Shown here piece by piece: positions 33,770-44,532 of a stretch of 64,000 nucleotides of DNA. This stretch comes from Calliopum simillimum (lineage: Eukaryota; Arthropoda; Insecta; Diptera; Lauxaniidae). The notes under the pieces were generated by a model. The model worked only from the letters and a program-made list of their open reading frames with translations. It searched no databases and had not been told where the DNA came from. Every line of letters starts with the position of its first letter. Position 1 is the stretch's first letter. The translations under genes were made by a program, and so were the position numbers. The DNA lies in assembly GCA_951812925.1 (NCBI GenBank), contig OX638368.1:67790569-67854568 (forward strand). Reading direction: 5' to 3'.

Positions 33770-34410
33770 CTACCCCAGCAATGAATTTCAATCCCATGTG
33801 AATCGAAAAAATTCGATTTAAAAAATATTTTTGCATGAAGGCCACTCTAAATAATTTTTTTTTTTCAGAAAGCTTCCTTTCAATCCTCCTCCATACTTGA
33901 TTTCATGAAAATCGGCGCAGCAATATGACCTTAAAATTTTTTTTATATTATGGGCCACCCTAGCTATACATAGATGCTAAATTTTATTCTTCAGAAATAT
34001 TCCTTTCAATTTCCATGCTTACTTTACCTAAGCTGTGCCTCTTGATATAAAAGGCAAATTCCATGTGAATCGAAAAAATACGATTTAAAAAATTGTGCGA
34101 GAGCCACCCTATATAAAAGTTTTATAGTTAAAGCTGTGCAACTTAAAATAAAAACCACGTGGTGAAGAATTAATGTGCATCGATTAACCGGTATGTGAGA
34201 AAATCCGATTTAAAAAATATTTTTGTATGAGGGCCTCCTCAAATATACACTCTTGCGGAATGAAAAAAACCTTATAACCGATTTCCATACCTACCAAATA
34301 CATATAAAAAATTTCATAAAAATCGGTCGAGCCATTTCAGAGGAGTTCAAACACAAACACCGTGACGCGAGATTTTTGACGATATTGGGGGAGGCGATCG
34401 AAAAAAGTCA
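33770..34410 (+). repeat. Tandem array with cgatttaaaaaat words
   Basis: Three diverged units with cgatttaaaaaatattttt near 33820, 34080 and 34207, each followed by a gggccaccct-like word and a cagaaa...tcctttcaat block. Spacing is about 130-260 bp. Confidence 0.55.
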
Positions 34411-34542
34411 GTAACGCTGGCTGTAAAATACTTCTAATGTATCTCAAATTAATAATTCGCGGTCCAAAAAAGGGTGCCACATGTTTGAAAAATAACTTTT
34501 TTTTTTAGAAAAGTCCACACTTGCTGAGATTTCCCCATATAT

Positions 34543-35327
34543 GTATCAAATAATATTTGTAGATCATGTAAATTTTAATAAAATAGATCCTGTTCCTTTT
34601 TATCGAGCGAAAACAGCTCAAGATTTCTTTAGAAAACTAGTTTTTCAAAAAATGAACGATTTGTGAAAAATATCTCTTAAACCATAGGTCATACGAAAAA
34701 AGGGGCTGGCAATGTTTTGTAGGAAATATGATTTTCTACAAACAAGTGTATATTTACTTTTTTTGTGCGATTAGTCGTTCGAGAGTTATCTCAATTTAAA
34801 AAGTACAGCATATAAATATCACGAGGCTTTTTCGTAGTAAATTATTGAGGCTAAACAACTGTTGACTCAGTAAATATTTGTCGACCACAATTTTTTCGTA
34901 ATTGCAGCCTTGAACAACTTTTTTTGGGCATACGATTTTGCAATGTACTTTTCACAAGTTTTTTTATGCATTAGTGAATAAAATTCCGAAAAAAAAAAAA
35001 TTCATTTCGAACTATTTTTTAGAATTATCCTTATTTGCTTCGGCTGAAGCATCATATAAATCGTTCGTCAGCCAATCATTTCCGAAGTGCTCTAAGGATT
35101 TTGAAATTTTTTATTGAAAACATGTCGAAATACGATGTTTAACAGAATTCCGTACAAAAAAATGGGTTACTCGAAAATTTTATTCAAATCACCCAAAAGA
35201 CAGGCGTGATAATACATTCTATGATATTCCGATAGCCCAAAGGAATTAAAAAAAAAATGCCCTAAAGCTTTATCGGTTATAATTTCCATGACTCAAAAAA
35301 TCAATCAGTTGAATGGCTCTCGATACT
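34543..35327. other. Unassigned AT-rich sequence
   Basis: No gene recognised; phrases such as gttatctcaatttaaaa are low in information. Confidence 0.35.
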
Positions 35328-35329
35328 TA

Positions 35330-35929
35330 CGTGGGCTGCTCGATATATTTGTTTTGTTTACAGTGAGTTAAGAAAATCAATTTTTTCATTGAAAATTTAA
35401 GCAATTGATAAATCATGGGGTTTCCAACGAGAACAAACGTTTTTTACAACTAAGTGTTCATGCAAAATCGAATGTATTGGAGTGGAACTAATGCCCAAGG
35501 ATGCCTCTATCTCACGGTATGTCACATGACGATCTTGCATTATTAGTTCACGCACGGCATCAATGTTCTCTGGCACAACAGACGTTTTTGGACGACCTTC
35601 ACGGAATTCGTCTTTGAGAGAGCGTCGGCCACGATTGAATTCATTAAACCAGTTTTTCACAGTGCTATAGGATGGTGCTTCATCGCCATACAAAGATTTA
35701 AGTTCATCGATGCACTCTTGTCGTGATAATCCACGTCGAAAGTTGTGAAAAATTATCGCACGAAAATGTTCACGAGTTAATTCCATTTTTTTGCCATATT
35801 GATTTTTTCAAGTCAAAACGTTCTGAGTACGTTTATGCTAAAAAATATCAAACTTTCGAATAGAAATGTCAGATTGCACCTGGCAACACTTAGTGTTGCC
35901 TAGGCCAGAAATATATCGAGAAGCCTACG
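35330..35929 (-). mobile_element. mariner deletion derivative 2
   Basis: Ends CGTGGGCTGCTCGATATAT and (complement) CGTAGGCTTCTCGATATAT are flanked by TA at 35328-35329 and 35930-35931. The 600-bp element contains only the DNA-binding N-terminus of transposase. Its internal sequence closely resembles derivative 1, yet the terminal 20 bp differ (tcgatatat here; ttgccttttat there). So these are related but distinct subfamilies. Confidence 0.85.
35397..35786 (-). CDS. mariner transposase N-terminal domain (intact short frame)
   Basis: The 129-codon frame starts MELTREHFRAIIFHNFRRGL and includes YGDEAPSYSTVKNWFNEF and ITERWLK-like recognition sequence replaced by DRHVTYREIEASLGIS. These are the two helix-turn-helix motifs that bind mariner TIRs. 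It ends SRWKPHDLSIA, after which full-length enzymes would enter the DD34D catalytic domain; here the frame stops close to the element's 3' end. There is no internal stop, unlike the homologue at 22477-22815. It could make a DNA-binding-only peptide; expression is unknown. Confidence 0.8.
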   Translation of the reverse strand: MELTREHFRAIIFHNFRRGLSRQECIDELKSLYGDEAPSYSTVKNWFNEFNRGRRSLKDEFREGRPKTSVVPENIDAVRELIMQDRHVTYREIEASLGISSTPIHSILHEHLVVKNVCSRWKPHDLSIA

Positions 35930-35931
35930 TA

Positions 35932-36297
35932 AAATTTTTTTAATATCTGAAGAAATATCGAATGAGAATGTCTTGGAAAATTGGTTGAAATATTTTTGAA
36001 GAAAACAAAAACATAAAAATCGCATAACTTTTTTTCTATTTATAAGATTTTCCAAGATCCAGGACGAAGCCGAGAGTTTTTTAAATAAAAAGTATCCCAA
36101 AAACTTCACTATGCAATAAACTATTATTGGAAAAAAAATTTATCAATTTGTATGGAAGGAAATTTAACCGATCTCAAGAAAAGATATGGCAATTCCGTCG
36201 AGAACCAAATTTAAAATCTGCTATACCTCTACAGCTATTTATTACTTATTTTGTTTAAAGATGTAAATTGTCCCGATGTATTTTATATAGAGAATGG
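35932..36297. other. Unassigned AT-rich sequence
   Basis: A 69-codon minus-strand frame here has no recognisable motif. Confidence 0.3.
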
Positions 36298-36829
36298 CTA
36301 TTCGGGGGGACTCGCGTACGCGAAAGCTCAATTAGCGTACGCGAAAGCTCAATTAGCGTACGTCAAAAAAGCTTTCGGAAAACTTACGTACGCGAAATCC
36401 AGAGAAGTTCTTTCCCCCGGAAAGCTTGATTACGCATGATTAATTTAGTGTTACAGCGCACGCTAAAAAATGTTGCGTACGCTGCACGCAATTTGGCTAG
36501 CAAACTATGTTGGATATATTGTAGATTGATCCGCGGCCGAAGGCCGCCGCGAAGCCGCTGTTGGATTGGGAGTTTTAAATCCTGAGCTGCGGCCGCAGGC
36601 CTCTCACTTACCCCTACTTTTATGTAAAATTACTGTTGTAATATTTGTACTGCACTTCATAATATGCACTACAGCGTACGCAACATTTCGCGCACGCTAA
36701 ATTAATCGTGAGTAACGAAGCTGCGCCCCGAGGAAAAAACTTCACTGGATTTCGCGTACGCAAGTTTTCCGAAAGCTTTTTTCGCGTACGATAATTTGAG
36801 CTTTCGCGTACGCGAGTCCCCCTGAATAG
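36298..36829. mobile_element. CpG-rich foldback element (gcgtacgc repeats)
   Basis: The ends CTATTCGGGGGGACTCGCGT and (complement) CTATTCAGGGGGACTCGCGT match over more than 35 bp. The arms contain repeated GCGTACGCGAAAGCTCAA units and cttacgtacgcgaaatcc, and pair over most of about 200 bp. The centre (36525-36600) is GC-rich with gatccgcggccgaaggccgc. It is unlike its AT-rich surroundings. No coding capacity. Confidence 0.8.
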
Positions 36830-37124
36830 ACAGACTCTTTTATTTATGTACCGAACATCATCTATTAGCGTTAAATTTTTGATGGCAACAGTGTTGACGG
36901 TGACAGCTGCTAATTTTTCTTGCTGAGAATTTTTGTTAAATTTTTAATTGTTTTTAAAGTATATATACTATAATATACAGCAAAGTTATTGGAAAAGAAA
37001 ATAATTTATGTTCCTGGAAAGGTTGCTGCAGTTCCGGAGTATTTACTTGTTCAACTGCTAGAGTTTTGGCGTAGTGTATTTGCAACAACAATCATGGTGG
37101 GAAATGAATATGACGTTGCGGAAA

Positions 37125-37698
37125 TGAAGATGACGTTGCGGAAACTAATAAGGCGGTTTGTAGGAAATGTAAGAGATCTGTGGAAAATAATCAGAAAGGT
37201 GTTAAATGTGAAGGTCTATGTCAGTCATGGTATCACACTAAATGCATGAATATTTCGGATGCGGACTATGATGCTATTGCACTATTGAAAAGCAAATGTA
37301 TTTGGGTATGTGAGACAGACAAAAGGAAATTCAAACAGTGGCTCAAAAACGAGAGCAGCTTGGATAGCATTCGTGCTGATTTTGCTGCTGTTAAAAATTT
37401 TAATGCTGAGGTCAAAGCTGACATTTTTGAGATCAAATCCAAGTTATGTGACGTCGCAGCTTCGGTTGCCAATAATGCTAGCAATCAAACAACCTTGTCT
37501 TATGCTGCTGTTCTTCAGTCGACTGCACCTGTTAAGCGCCCGCCACGGTTGGAAAATAGTAATCATAATATCTTTATCATTCCAAAGGAGAAAGATGAAG
37601 ATAGTAAAGTAACGGAATTGAGAATCAAAGCTAAAATTTTTCCCTCAAAGTTAAAAGTCGGTGTTTCGAATACACTAGACAACAGCCAAAATGTAAAA
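37125..37698 (+). pseudogene. LINE ORF1, N-terminal part with PHD finger
   Basis: The frame reads VCRKCKRSVENNQKGVKCEG, then LCQSWYHTKCMNIS, then CIWVCETD. This is a Cys4-His-Cys3-like PHD finger spacing (last Cys changed to Asp). A coiled, charged stretch and TTLSYAAVLQ follow, the usual linker of insect LINE ORF1 proteins. The usable ATG in this frame is at 37180, inside the finger; the natural start is lost, next to a local duplication of tgacgttgcggaaatgaaga. The palindromic element at 37699 interrupts the frame. Confidence 0.75.
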
Positions 37699-38548
37699 TT
37701 TTGCAGACCATATTTTCTAAACTAATTTGAGGTCGCTGAGTCCGAAAATCGCATTTATTTTTTTTTCCTAGGGGCCGTTCTCGAGATAATCGACCTTTTC
37801 GATTTTTGAGATTATAGCTTCATTTTTTCGAACATATTTTGAGAAACCCAATTTCGACCGAATAAGTTTTAACACAATTATAGAGAAAAATTCTTTAACT
37901 TTCAACAAGTGTACCAATATCTAAGATCCAATTCAAATTGGCTGAGTTATAGCAACGAAAATTTAATTTTTATAGTAGTTTTTTACACTTTTTCGTGTTT
38001 AACCCAAATTAAACACGGTTTTTTGCTAGTAGCTTATACAAATAAATATTTTTTGTATTTTATTCCAATAGTGTATTTAATTGCAAACATTTGGAGTTCA
38101 GTTTTAGCAAAATCGGATGATTTTTTAAAAAGTTATTAAGGTTTTAGTAAAATAAGACCATTTCGATTTCCATAGAAAAAATTAATTTTTTCAACAAAAA
38201 TTTAAAAAATAATTTGTAATTTCTATGAAAATCGAAATGGTCTTATTTCACTAAAACCTTAATACTTTTTAAAAAATGATCCGATTTTGCTAAAATTAAA
38301 CTCCAAATATTTGCAATTAAATACACTATTGAATTAAAATATAAAAAATATATATTTGTATAAGGTACTGGCAATAAAACCGTGTTTAATTTGACTTAAA
38401 CATCTCAAAATATGTTCGAAAAAATGGAGCTATAACCTCAAAAATCTAAAAGGTTGATTATCTCGAGAACGGCCCCTAGGAAAAAAAAATAAATGCGATT
38501 TTCGGACTCAGCGACCTCAAATTAGTTTAGAAAATATGGTCTGCAAAA
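37699..38548. mobile_element. 850-bp foldback inserted in LINE ORF1
   Basis: The ends TTTTGCAGACCATATTTTCT and complement are identical over more than 60 bp (aactaatttgaggtcgctgag, then tccgaaaatcgcattta). Arms pair over about 350 bp around a centre near 38190. AAAATGT occurs on both flanks (37688-37694 and 38545-38551), a possible duplication overlapping the end. It disrupts ORF1 between the PHD part and the CCHC part. Confidence 0.75.
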
Positions 38549-38584
38549 TGTTACACACACATATTAATTATTTGTAATGTAGTG

Positions 38585-38693
38585 ATATCAAACATTTACG
38601 GAATGGTGGTGTATGTTTGAGCACTGCAGATGGGAATGGCTGTAGTATCGTTGAAAAAGAGGTTGTGCAACATTTTTCAAACGATTACAAATT
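38585..38693 (+). pseudogene. LINE ORF1, middle fragment
   Basis: Sandwiched between two insertions, the plus strand reads LRNGGVCLSTADGNGCSIVE and ends HFSNDYKL. It has the GG[VI]-x-L-x-C-x-[ST] pattern of the RNA-binding region preceding the zinc knuckles in insect LINE ORF1 proteins. Confidence 0.65.
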
Positions 38694-39505
38694 GCTTATA
38701 TGGGAAGTGCCACGCCCTCACCTCCGAGCTTACCTTGATTTTACGTAGAGCTTGCATTTACTGTTCTGAGAGTTTGAGTAAAATTCGGTTAGGTTTTCTT
38801 TAAAAAATCTTTCAGTATAGCATTTTGAAACTTTCGCTTATATGGGAGGTGTTTGAGTGAAATTTGGTTGGATTATCTCAAAAAACACTTTCATTATATA
38901 ATTTTGAAACATTTACTTATATGGGAGGTGCCACGCCCTCTTGTCCGAGTTTACCTAGATCTTGCATATAGCATGCATTTATAGATCCGAGTGTTTGAGT
39001 GTAATTTGGTTGGGCTATCTCAAAAAACGCTTTCCGTATAACATTTTGAAACTTTTGTTTATATGGGAGGTGCCACGCCCTCTAGTCCGAATTCGCCTAA
39101 TTTTTGCTCAGAGCTTATATTTATTTACTTTCCCTAGTATTTATGTGTATTTTGCTTCTGTTATTGCGAATAATGCTGTTGTTATTGCATTTTGAATATA
39201 TTTTTTGTATGGGCGGTAGGAGTGTCCGTTGACCGATTTCGCTCATTTTCAATCCCCCGAGCTAACTTTTACGACGGAGGTTGTGCACCAAATTTCATTG
39301 AATTATGTTGCGAAGTTTTCCCAAAAAATGTATTTTCACACACACCCAGCCAGCCACCCAGCCAGCCAGACAGACGGACATGACTATATCGACTCAGGAG
39401 GTGACGCTGATCAAGAATATATATACTTTTCTATATCTGCCACGCCTCCTTCTCTGCGTTACAAACGGAAGGACAAAGTGAATATACCCTGGGTGTAGGG
39501 TATAA
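38694..39505 (+). mobile_element. Tandem-repeat element, copy 5, inserted in LINE ORF1
   Basis: It starts within a repeat unit (cttatatgggaagtgccac), has four partial units, then the conserved tail (tgtatgggcggtaggagtg, a gccagccaccca run, cacgcctccttctctgcg) and the 3' hairpin ATACCCT-GGGTGT-AGGGTAT at 39484-39503. The family head is missing, so this copy is 5'-truncated. ORF1 coding sequence resumes within a few bases downstream. Confidence 0.75.
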
Positions 39506-39507
39506 TA

Positions 39508-39990
39508 AAGATAAAAATACATGGAGTTTTATTCTTGAAGTTAACGCAAGCACTTTTAAAAAAGTAGTCAGCAGGTACGTGGTGCTTAATTACAGGTCAC
39601 ACTTTGTGAAAGAAAATATTTCTCTCCTAAGATGCTTCAAGTGTCAGAAATTCCACCATACTAGCAAAGACTGTAAAAGTGATGTGGCATGTGGTATATG
39701 CGGAGGGCAGCATGAAACTCGTTCATGCACTGAGGAAAGTCTCAAAAAATGCGCTAATTGTGTTCGTGCCAACAGTTATGGAACAAATTATAGTACTGAC
39801 CATAAGGCAGGGTCTTCGAGCTGTACCATCCACATAGCAAAAAAACAAGTTATGTCTAGTAGCTTTATTACGATGTATCTAAATATGTATTTAAGTCTTA
39901 TTTTCTTAATTATTTTCAATTTTATTTCTTCTTGCCTTATGTCCCGTTGTGAGGTGCTAATATCTTTTACTTCAAATGCACAAGTCTGAT
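39508..39990 (+). pseudogene. LINE ORF1, C-terminal zinc-knuckle region
   Basis: The frame has three Cys-His knuckles: CFKCQKFHHTSKDC, CGICGGQHETRSC and CANCVRANSYG with later His and Cys. This gag-like nucleic-acid-binding tail is typical of Jockey/I-type ORF1. Upstream WSFILEVNASTFKKVV continues the protein from before the insertion. The frame degrades into hydrophobic non-homologous sequence after about 39840, so the original stop is lost or the tail has diverged. Confidence 0.8.
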
Positions 39991-40019
39991 CACATTAATT
40001 CTAGAAGTGATCAGACGAG

Positions 40020-41141
40020 TTATCATACACTGTTGCTGAAAGTGGATGTGATGTAATTTGTGTTGCGGAGACGTGGTTAAGTGACAATGTTCACGATAGT
40101 TTAGTTGGCATTAACGGGTATAAATTACTCCGTAACGACAGAACTTTGAGGCGAGGTGGAGGTGTTTGTGTCTACTGCCGGTCTCAACTTCAAGTTAAAG
40201 TTATATCTCACTCTGAAAATACGAACGTCGAGTTTTTATTTATTGAGATAAGCGATTCAGTCAATAAGTGCTTCATAGGTTGTGTCTATAACCCTCTGCG
40301 TAGCAACGACTTAAGTGAATTTTTCGATGAGTTGAGCAGAGCTATATATACTTATTCTGAGGTTATTTTATGTGGTGACTTTAACCGTAATCTTCTTGTC
40401 TCTGACAATTTAAGTACATCTTTTAAAAATGGTTTTGAAGGTCTTGGTTTACATGTTGTTAATATGTTAAATCCAACACATTTTTCTGTATCGTCTTCAT
40501 CACTTTTAGATAATTTCATCGTTTCTGATGTGAATAATGTGCTGTTATTTGATCAGATTTCTCTACCAGGGATATCTGACCATGATCTCTTGTATTTAAC
40601 ATACAACTTGCGTTTTCTTCCTGAGCCTTCTCAGAAGTATGCCGAGTTTAGAGATTATAATTCTATTAATCTTCAAGCCCTTCATCACGACGCTCATAAT
40701 ATGGATTGGGGTGGGTGTTTACGCCTGGTAGATGTCAATTCCAAGTGTAATTATTTTTCTGATTTAGTCAACTACCTTTTTGGGATACATGTTCCTATTA
40801 AAAGGATCATAATTAAAAATGAACAACGACCTTGGTTTACGTATAATGTACGTAGACTCATTAACGTTAGGAATAAAGCGTATCAAAAATGGAAGCATGA
40901 CAATTCGCGAGCAAATTTCTGTGTTTGTAGAAATCGAGTTACTGCGGCAGTAAAGTTGACAAAACTTAACTACTTTTCTAAGAATCTTGACGCTACTCTT
41001 CCTCCAAAGAGGCTCTGGAAAAACCTTGCAAACTTGGGTGTCTATTTTCGTGTTTCTCCATCTTGTGAGCTAGATCCTGATAGGTTAAATACTTTTTTTG
41101 TTAATTCACAAAGTGTAGGTCCTTTAGTGAATCTGCCGTGA
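40020..41141 (+). pseudogene. LINE ORF2, AP-like endonuclease domain
   Basis: ICVAETWLSDNVHDS near 40060 is in a different frame from the 331-codon frame beginning at 40146 (RRGGGVCVYC), so there is a frameshift at the start. The latter has CGDFN (catalytic Asp-Asn) and SDHDLLYLTY (the SDH signature), all hallmarks of the exonuclease-endonuclease-phosphatase fold that nicks target DNA. After about residue 180 comes the linker to the RT (RPWFTYNVRRLINVRNKAY). The frame ends at 41141. Confidence 0.85.
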
Positions 41142-42125
41142 AATGAGTCTAATGAGTTCCCGGGCACTCGGTTTGAATTTATTCATGAGGCTGAGTGGCA
41201 GGTGTTGCATGCAATGAAAAAGTTAAAATCATTTGCAATCGCTAACATTACTCATATTATAAACCATATGATAACTACATCAGTCTTTCCTTCATCCCGG
41301 AAGTTAGCCTTGGTTCGCCCAATCCCAAAAAAGCCAAATGCTTCCGACTACGAAGCTTTCCGCCCCATAAGCATTTTGTCATGTCTCTCAAAAATTGCTG
41401 AATCTATAATAAAGATTCAAATAACAGATCATGTTGAACTGAACAGCTTACTAACGCCTATTCAATCGGGGTTCCGTGCTAATCACAGTTGTACCACGGC
41501 GCTATTAAAAGTTTTAATTTTCAATTACTTAAACGGCAGATCGCAAAAGGTTGTCTCCGATGTGGGCTCCTCTAGGTACCTCCCTCTTATATCTGGTTGG
41601 TCCTTTGCTTTTTTCTTTGGTAATTAATGACATTGTCAATGAATGCCGTAATTGTAGGATCCATCTATATGCGGATGATGTGCAGATCTACATTTCCAGG
41701 AGGATGGAGGATGCTGCTTACCGACTAAATGAGGATATTCAAAGAATTTCTGAGTGGTGTTCTAGGAACTCTTTGCTTTTAAATCCACTGAAGTCTAAAT
41801 GTTTGGTGTTGGCAAATGCATTGCCAAGTTTAGATGAGCTTCCGCCAATCAATTATGATGGTCGCACTATTGAATATTGTACTTCGGTTTGAAACTTGGG
41901 AATCGTGCATCTTTCACTCCTTTTGGTATGCGTTTCAAACTGGCTATGGCTTTATTGAAGCCTATTTTGCTTTTTGGTGAAAATATTTAACCTAAACCGG
42001 CCTTCCTAACTTTTAGGAAGTTGGAGCTTGCCCATAATGCTATACTTAGGTATATATTCAGACGTCGCAAATATGATCATATATCAGACGTACGGTTTGC
42101 TTTCCTTGGCTGTCGCTTAAGTGAT
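41142..42125 (+). pseudogene. LINE ORF2, reverse transcriptase with deletions
   Basis: Fragments in order: SSRKLALVRPIPKKPNASDY and RPISILSCLSKIAESI (RT blocks 1-2), QSGFRANHSCTTALLK (block 3), then a frameshift, GPLLFSLVINDIV and HLYADDVQIYI (catalytic YADD), SWCSRNSL-type and LNPLKSKCLVLAN. The block 2a region with the first catalytic Asp is deleted. After 41890 the remnants FKLAMALLKPILLFGE and RKLELAHNAILRYIF mark the post-RT segment. It is not functional. Confidence 0.85.
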
Positions 42126-43055
42126 TATATGGACTAGAGTTCGCCTTGTGGCCGAAATTCAACCATTTCGATCTGACTATAAAGTCTTGGTCGATAAAAC
42201 ACAAAAAGCATTTACTATTCTTCCTTAGGGTTCTGGTTATCTGCATTCATAAAAATCGGTGCAGCAGATTAGTTACAATAGCGTGTTTGTCATTTAGAGC
42301 CGTGTTACACCTACTAAAGAGCAAAAAGTTTTTGATATCTTTCCGTCCTGCTCATTTTATCCCCATACCAAAATTCATCAAAATCAATGCCGTAAGCGCA
42401 TGGCATCGGTCACTTAAAAACATAAAGATCATATTCTCATTCCTTGGTGTTAGCCCTATCTGTATACCCAATTTTAAAAGGTCAATGTAGTGGTTTAGCC
42501 GTGAAAGTGTTTTTCCATCTAGGAGCGTGGTACCACCCACTGAAAAACATAATGGTCATGTTATCGTTTCTTAGTGTCTACCATATCAAACTTCGTGAAA
42601 ATCGTTGCAGTGGTTTAGCCGTGAGTGCGTTTTTTTTTTTCAATTTAGGGGCGTGGCACCGCCCACTGAAAAACATAATGGTCATGTTATCGTTTCTGAG
42701 TGCCTACCAAATCTCCATACCAAACTTCGTGAAAATCGCTGCAGTGGCTTAGCCGTGAGAGTTTTTTTCATTTAGGGGCGTGGTACCACCCACTGAAAAA
42801 CATAATGGACATGTTATCGTTTCTGAGTACCTACCAAATCTCCATACCAAATTTCGTGAAAATTGCTGCAGTCGTTTAGCCGTGAGAGCGTTTTTTCTAT
42901 TTAGGGGCGTGGCACCGCCCACTTTTAAAAAAGATATAGTCCTGTGCACTGCCCCTTCCTACAGCCTTTCCATCAAAAAAAAATCAATCAAATCGGTTGA
43001 GATTTAGGTGTAGAAACTGGGACTGACTCGATTTCGTTTGCCTATTTATATATAG
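42126..43055 (+). mobile_element. Tandem-repeat element inserted in LINE ORF2 tail
   Basis: Units of about 127 bp carry the word ggcgtgg near 42523, 42649, 42776 and 42904. Each contains accgcccactgaaaaacataatgg-type and gcagtggtttagccgtgag-type sequence. The right end is tttcgtttgcctatttatatatagat. It splits the post-RT region from the conserved C-terminal tail at 43110. Repeat units on a ggggcgtggcaccgccc theme recall the 140-bp family, but this is a distinct family. Confidence 0.7.
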
Positions 43056-43109
43056 ATATGCGTAATTAAATTTTTATAAAAAAGTTAATGTTAACAAAAC
43101 AACCTAACT

Positions 43110-43250
43110 ATCTGTACGAGAAGTAACATCACTTCAACAGTAGGCGCTTATTTTTTGTGCACACGGCTGTATTGTGGAACTCACTCCCTACTACGGTTAA
43201 ACAATTAAGCAATATTATCGAGTTGAAGCGGGCTTTGATGAATAAAAGAT
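43110..43250 (+). pseudogene. LINE ORF2, C-terminal tail
   Basis: Reads RRLFFVHTAVLWNSLPTTVK and ends RALMNKR then TAA. The LWNSLP motif is the conserved C-terminus of Jockey/CR1-like ORF2 and completes the element broken by the insertion at 42126-43055. The 3' untranslated region runs to the A-rich end near 43455. Confidence 0.8.
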
Positions 43251-43455
43251 AATTAGTTCTAGTCAGACATTATTAAATAAAATTCTAGTCTCTGTATATC
43301 TGCATTATGCTTTATTGTGATCTAGTTTTGAGAATTAATCATCTTGCTTCTATTATTGTTAACTCAAAATTGGTTAATAAGTGTTCAACACTTTTATTTA
43401 TTTTTAGTTATAGTGTACTATAAAAGATATCTTTTAAAATAAATAAATTAAATAA

Positions 43456-43880
43456 AATAATTTCAGGGATAACATTTTTTAAGGAGTTGGTAGGGAAATT
43501 ATTCCAATCGACAATAGTTGTCCAGGTACTCTGTATACATATACAAAATCTCATCAAAATCCGTTTTATACCTTCAAAGATTTGGTTTTGGGGGAGTGGC
43601 ACCGCCCAAATTTCCACTGAAAAATATGTATTTGTCCTATGCATGTGTACCAAATTTCAAATCAAGTACATAGTTTCAAAAATACTACGAATTAATTTTT
43701 AGGGGGCCCACTATTATAGACTGTGACCTAGCTTTTTCTAAAAGGTACTAATATACTGTGAAAATTGATTCAAATCGGTCAGTTTCCTGATTCATATGTA
43801 ACAAATATACAAACTATAACTGGTACAAACTGACATTAAGTAATTATTCAGCAAAGCTTTGCTTTTAATTAGAGTATGGA
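43456..43880. repeat. Short repeat with a ggggagtggcaccgccc core
   Basis: One unit with gtggcaccgcccaaatttcc and caaatcggtcagtttcctg is related in style to the repeats at 42280-42960. No coding sequence. Confidence 0.45.
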
Positions 43881-43912
43881 TTTTCCAAAATCCCTTTTTT
43901 CTATGTGCTTAC

Positions 43913-44317
43913 CTGTTCAGTTAGTTTTTTCGATGTGCGTCTGGTTGGTCTTACTGGCGATGCTATGGGTTGACAAGATTGAGTTTTTCTACCGGAACGA
44001 GTACGACGACCTTTAATATATTAAATATTAATGTAAAAAGTTCGACAACCAGAAAAATGCAAAAATGTAATTAATCTCTTGCACCAGGCATATTATATGG
44101 ACGAAATTGCCGGGCCAGACAAAGCAATAACTCATAGTCTGATGGTGCGAAAAAATAACCCACAGCTTATAGTACATAAAAGACAATACAATCTGGTATT
44201 ATATATATGTTCTGACTTTAAATAAAAGATTACTAATTACATGAAATTAAAGTTTAACACACGTTTTCGGAAGAAAATCTTACCCGCAGTACTTTCTTCT
44301 TCACTATTGGACGCCAT
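43913..44317 (-). CDS. Putative host gene, first two coding exons (minus strand)
   Basis: Exon 1 starts at ATG (44317) and reads MASNSEEESTA plus one base, ending at 44284 before a GTAAGA donor. Exon 2 spans 44010-43913, preceded by an AG acceptor after an AT-rich intron end and followed by GTAAGC. Joining gives an in-frame Gly and then RRTRSGRKTQSCQPIASPVR and PTRRTSKKLTEQ, with codon phase preserved at both junctions. The product starts acidic and becomes Arg/Lys/Ser/Pro-rich, typical of a disordered nuclear or chromatin protein, but I do not recognise it. Later exons would lie below 43906, where transposons fill the presumed intron. The upstream 44318-44470 is the likely 5' UTR and promoter. 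Confidence 0.55.
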
Positions 44318-44532
44318 TTTTACGCAATAAAAGATAACGTTTGTTACTTTTCTTCGTATTTGCGGGTTCGGAAGGTGACACATTTCATAACAGTTTTGTA
44401 AAAGCTGGTTTACATTGTACACGGTAAACAAAACAATCGGGGAACTATGTTTCTGACAAATTTTGTGTGAACACGAGCTGACTATCTTATTAACTGTGTT
44501 TTAGACGACTGTTTTTAGTGTTGAATTAAGGC

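Larger units (their letters stand above)
32513..34540. mobile_element. 2-kb TIR element with tandem-repeat body
   Basis: TIRs tatatggggaaatctcagca (32511) and its complement ending at 34542 match, with one mismatch, over 30 bp through gtgtggact; flanking TA-rich bases prevent exact delimitation. Open frames near 32570-32960 have no recognisable motifs. The right half comprises two tandem arrays described separately. No transposase was found. Confidence 0.65.
36840..43455 (+). mobile_element. Non-LTR retrotransposon (Jockey/CR1-like), broken by three insertions
   Basis: It has a PHD-finger and CCHC-knuckle ORF1, AP-endonuclease and RT ORF2, and an AT-rich 3' tail (aaataaataaattaaataaa near 43438-43455). 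Insertions at 37699-38548, 38694-39505 and 42126-43055 interrupt it, and ORF2 has internal deletions. The order is as expected for plus-strand orientation. The 5' end is not defined; similarity is first visible near 37100. Confidence 0.8.
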
